This document shows, piece by piece, positions 6,220-6,969 of a stretch of 6,969 bases of DNA. The notes beneath the pieces are model-generated. The model saw nothing but the letters and a program-made list of their open reading frames with translations, was not told the DNA's origin and made no database searches. The stretch comes from Pseudomonadota bacterium (GTDB lineage Bacteria; Pseudomonadota; Alphaproteobacteria; Sphingomonadales; Sphingomonadaceae), in contig CAUJJQ010000040.1 of assembly GCA_963205285.1 (NCBI GenBank), forward strand, positions 1 through 6,969, read 5' to 3'. The first letter of the stretch is position 1. Each line of letters starts with the position of its first letter. A program made the position numbers and the translations under genes.

Positions 6220-6969
6220 GCCAGCGCCTCCAGCACCGTTTCTAGTCGTGCCGGGTCGCCGAGCGCGATGGCATCGCCGCTGCTCGCCGCGTGGAGCGGT
6301 TCGCCCGTCCAATCGCACATCAGCCCGCCCGCCCCTTCGACAATGGGCACCAGCGCTGCAAAGTCATGGAGGTGCAAATTTGCTTCGCACACAATGTCGA
6401 TATGGCCGCTGGCGAGCAGGGCGTAATTATAGCAATCGCCGCCGTAAATTATGCGGCGCGGCGCGACCTTGGCTGCGAGCGACAGAAAATGTTCGCCCTG
6501 ATGCGCGTCGAACGCGTGCGGGCTGGTGGTGGCGAGGATTGCCTGATCGAGCGTGGTGCAGGGGCGCGTGCGTGCCACCGCGCCATTGAAACGCGTCGGT
6601 TCGCCCATTGCTCCTGTCCAGCGTTCGCGCAAAATCGGCTGGTCGATCAGCCCCAGCACCGGAAAACCGTCAATCAACAGCGCGATCAGCGTGCCGAAAA
6701 TGGGGCGTCCGGCAATGAAGCTCGACGTGCCATCGATCGGGTCAATCACCCAGCAACGACTCGCCCCGTCGCGTTCGGCACCATATTCCTCCCCCAAAAT
6801 GCCGTCGCCCGGCCGTTCGCGTTCTAGGATTTGGCGGATCGCGCCCTCTGCCGCACGGTCGGCGGCGGTGACGGGGGAATTGTCCGCCTTATCCTCCAGC
6901 GCAAAGTCGGCGCGGTAATAGGGGCGGATGGCGTCAGCGGCAGCATCGGCGAGCATATGCGCCAACGCC
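6207..6969 (-). CDS. hisN: Histidinol-phosphatase, inositol monophosphatase family (5' end cut)
   Basis: This is a metal-dependent phosphatase of the inositol monophosphatase superfamily, most like the HisN type that converts L-histidinol phosphate to L-histidinol in histidine biosynthesis. About 253 residues are in view and the frame stays open to the window edge. The visible start reads ALAHMLADAAADAIRPYYR, which matches the interior of typical N-termini, so the true start probably lies a few codons beyond base 6969; the only near-edge candidate inside is a TTG at 6965. Counting from that TTG: KADNSPVTAADRAAE (26-40), GEEYG (58-62) with metal-binding Glu, the signature WVIDPIDGTSSF (72-83), and HDFAALVPIVEGAGG (200-214), the second metal/substrate site. 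The last motif, with ALVP.VEGAGG, favours HisN over inositol or PAP phosphatases, but substrate cannot be settled from sequence. It overlaps the araC-type gene by 13 nt. Confidence 0.9.
   Translation of the reverse strand, partial: ALAHMLADAAADAIRPYYRADFALEDKADNSPVTAADRAAEGAIRQILERERPGDGILGEEYGAERDGASRCWVIDPIDGTSSFIAGRPIFGTLIALLIDGFPVLGLIDQPILRERWTGAMGEPTRFNGAVARTRPCTTLDQAILATTSPHAFDAHQGEHFLSLAAKVAPRRIIYGGDCYNYALLASGHIDIVCEANLHLHDFAALVPIVEGAGGLMCDWTGEPLHAASSGDAIALGDPARLETVLEALACSH
6227..6231 (-). promoter_or_regulatory. Ribosome-binding site of the araC-type gene
   Basis: GGAGG reads 6231 to 6227, 7 nt before the ATG at 6219. It lies inside the last codons of the hisN-type gene, fixes the start of the regulator, and would let ribosomes finishing the upstream gene reinitiate. 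Confidence 0.75.

Noticed and set aside
6220..6318. N-terminal extension of the AraC-type protein to an upstream start
   Set aside because: It would overlap the phosphatase gene by over 110 nt, is Arg-rich low-complexity sequence, and ignores the GGAGG placed for the ATG at 6219.
1..6969. Mobile elements, CRISPR arrays, tRNA or rRNA genes, or a novel multi-gene system
   Set aside because: No transposase or integrase, regularly spaced repeats or RNA gene was seen; every gene belongs to a familiar housekeeping or regulator family.

Overview
The window is a compact block of core housekeeping genes, all on the minus strand. It is GC-rich, with alphaproteobacterial protein features: a PheS with an insert before its LGSGMV segment, an IMPase-type histidinol-phosphatase, and sphingomonad-like sequences in HisN, PheS and the repeat units. 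A sphingomonad is my best inference, but no rRNA or other taxonomic marker is present.

In the direction of transcription (high to low coordinates) the layout is: the 3' part of a hisN-type phosphatase (6969-6207, start outside the window); an AraC-family regulator overlapping it by 13 nt (6219-5296); a 138-nt gap holding the probable promoter and leader of rpmI; rpmI (L35, 5157-4954); rplT (L20, 4938-4573); a 176-nt gap with a strong stem-loop and a BIME-like pair of palindromic repeats; pheS (4396-3305); pheT (3308-894, overlapping pheS by 4 nt); and the first 289 codons of prfC (release factor 3, 869-1, running off the window). No stretch over 300 bases lacks a gene, and I see no credible plus-strand gene.

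Functionally, rpmI-rplT-pheS-pheT-prfC is a translation cluster. L35 and L20 belong to the large ribosomal subunit, PheS and PheT form the alpha2beta2 phenylalanyl-tRNA synthetase, and RF3 recycles RF1/RF2 after termination. Tight spacing (15 nt, 4-nt overlap, 24 nt) points to co-transcription, with the rplT-pheS gap as the one obvious point of differential control. The hisN-araC pair looks like a separate, translationally coupled unit upstream.

I did not find a new defence, mobile or biosynthetic system. The most interesting non-coding signals are the repeat pair and stem-loop between rplT and pheS, the possible structured leader of rpmI, and the hisN/araC coupling.
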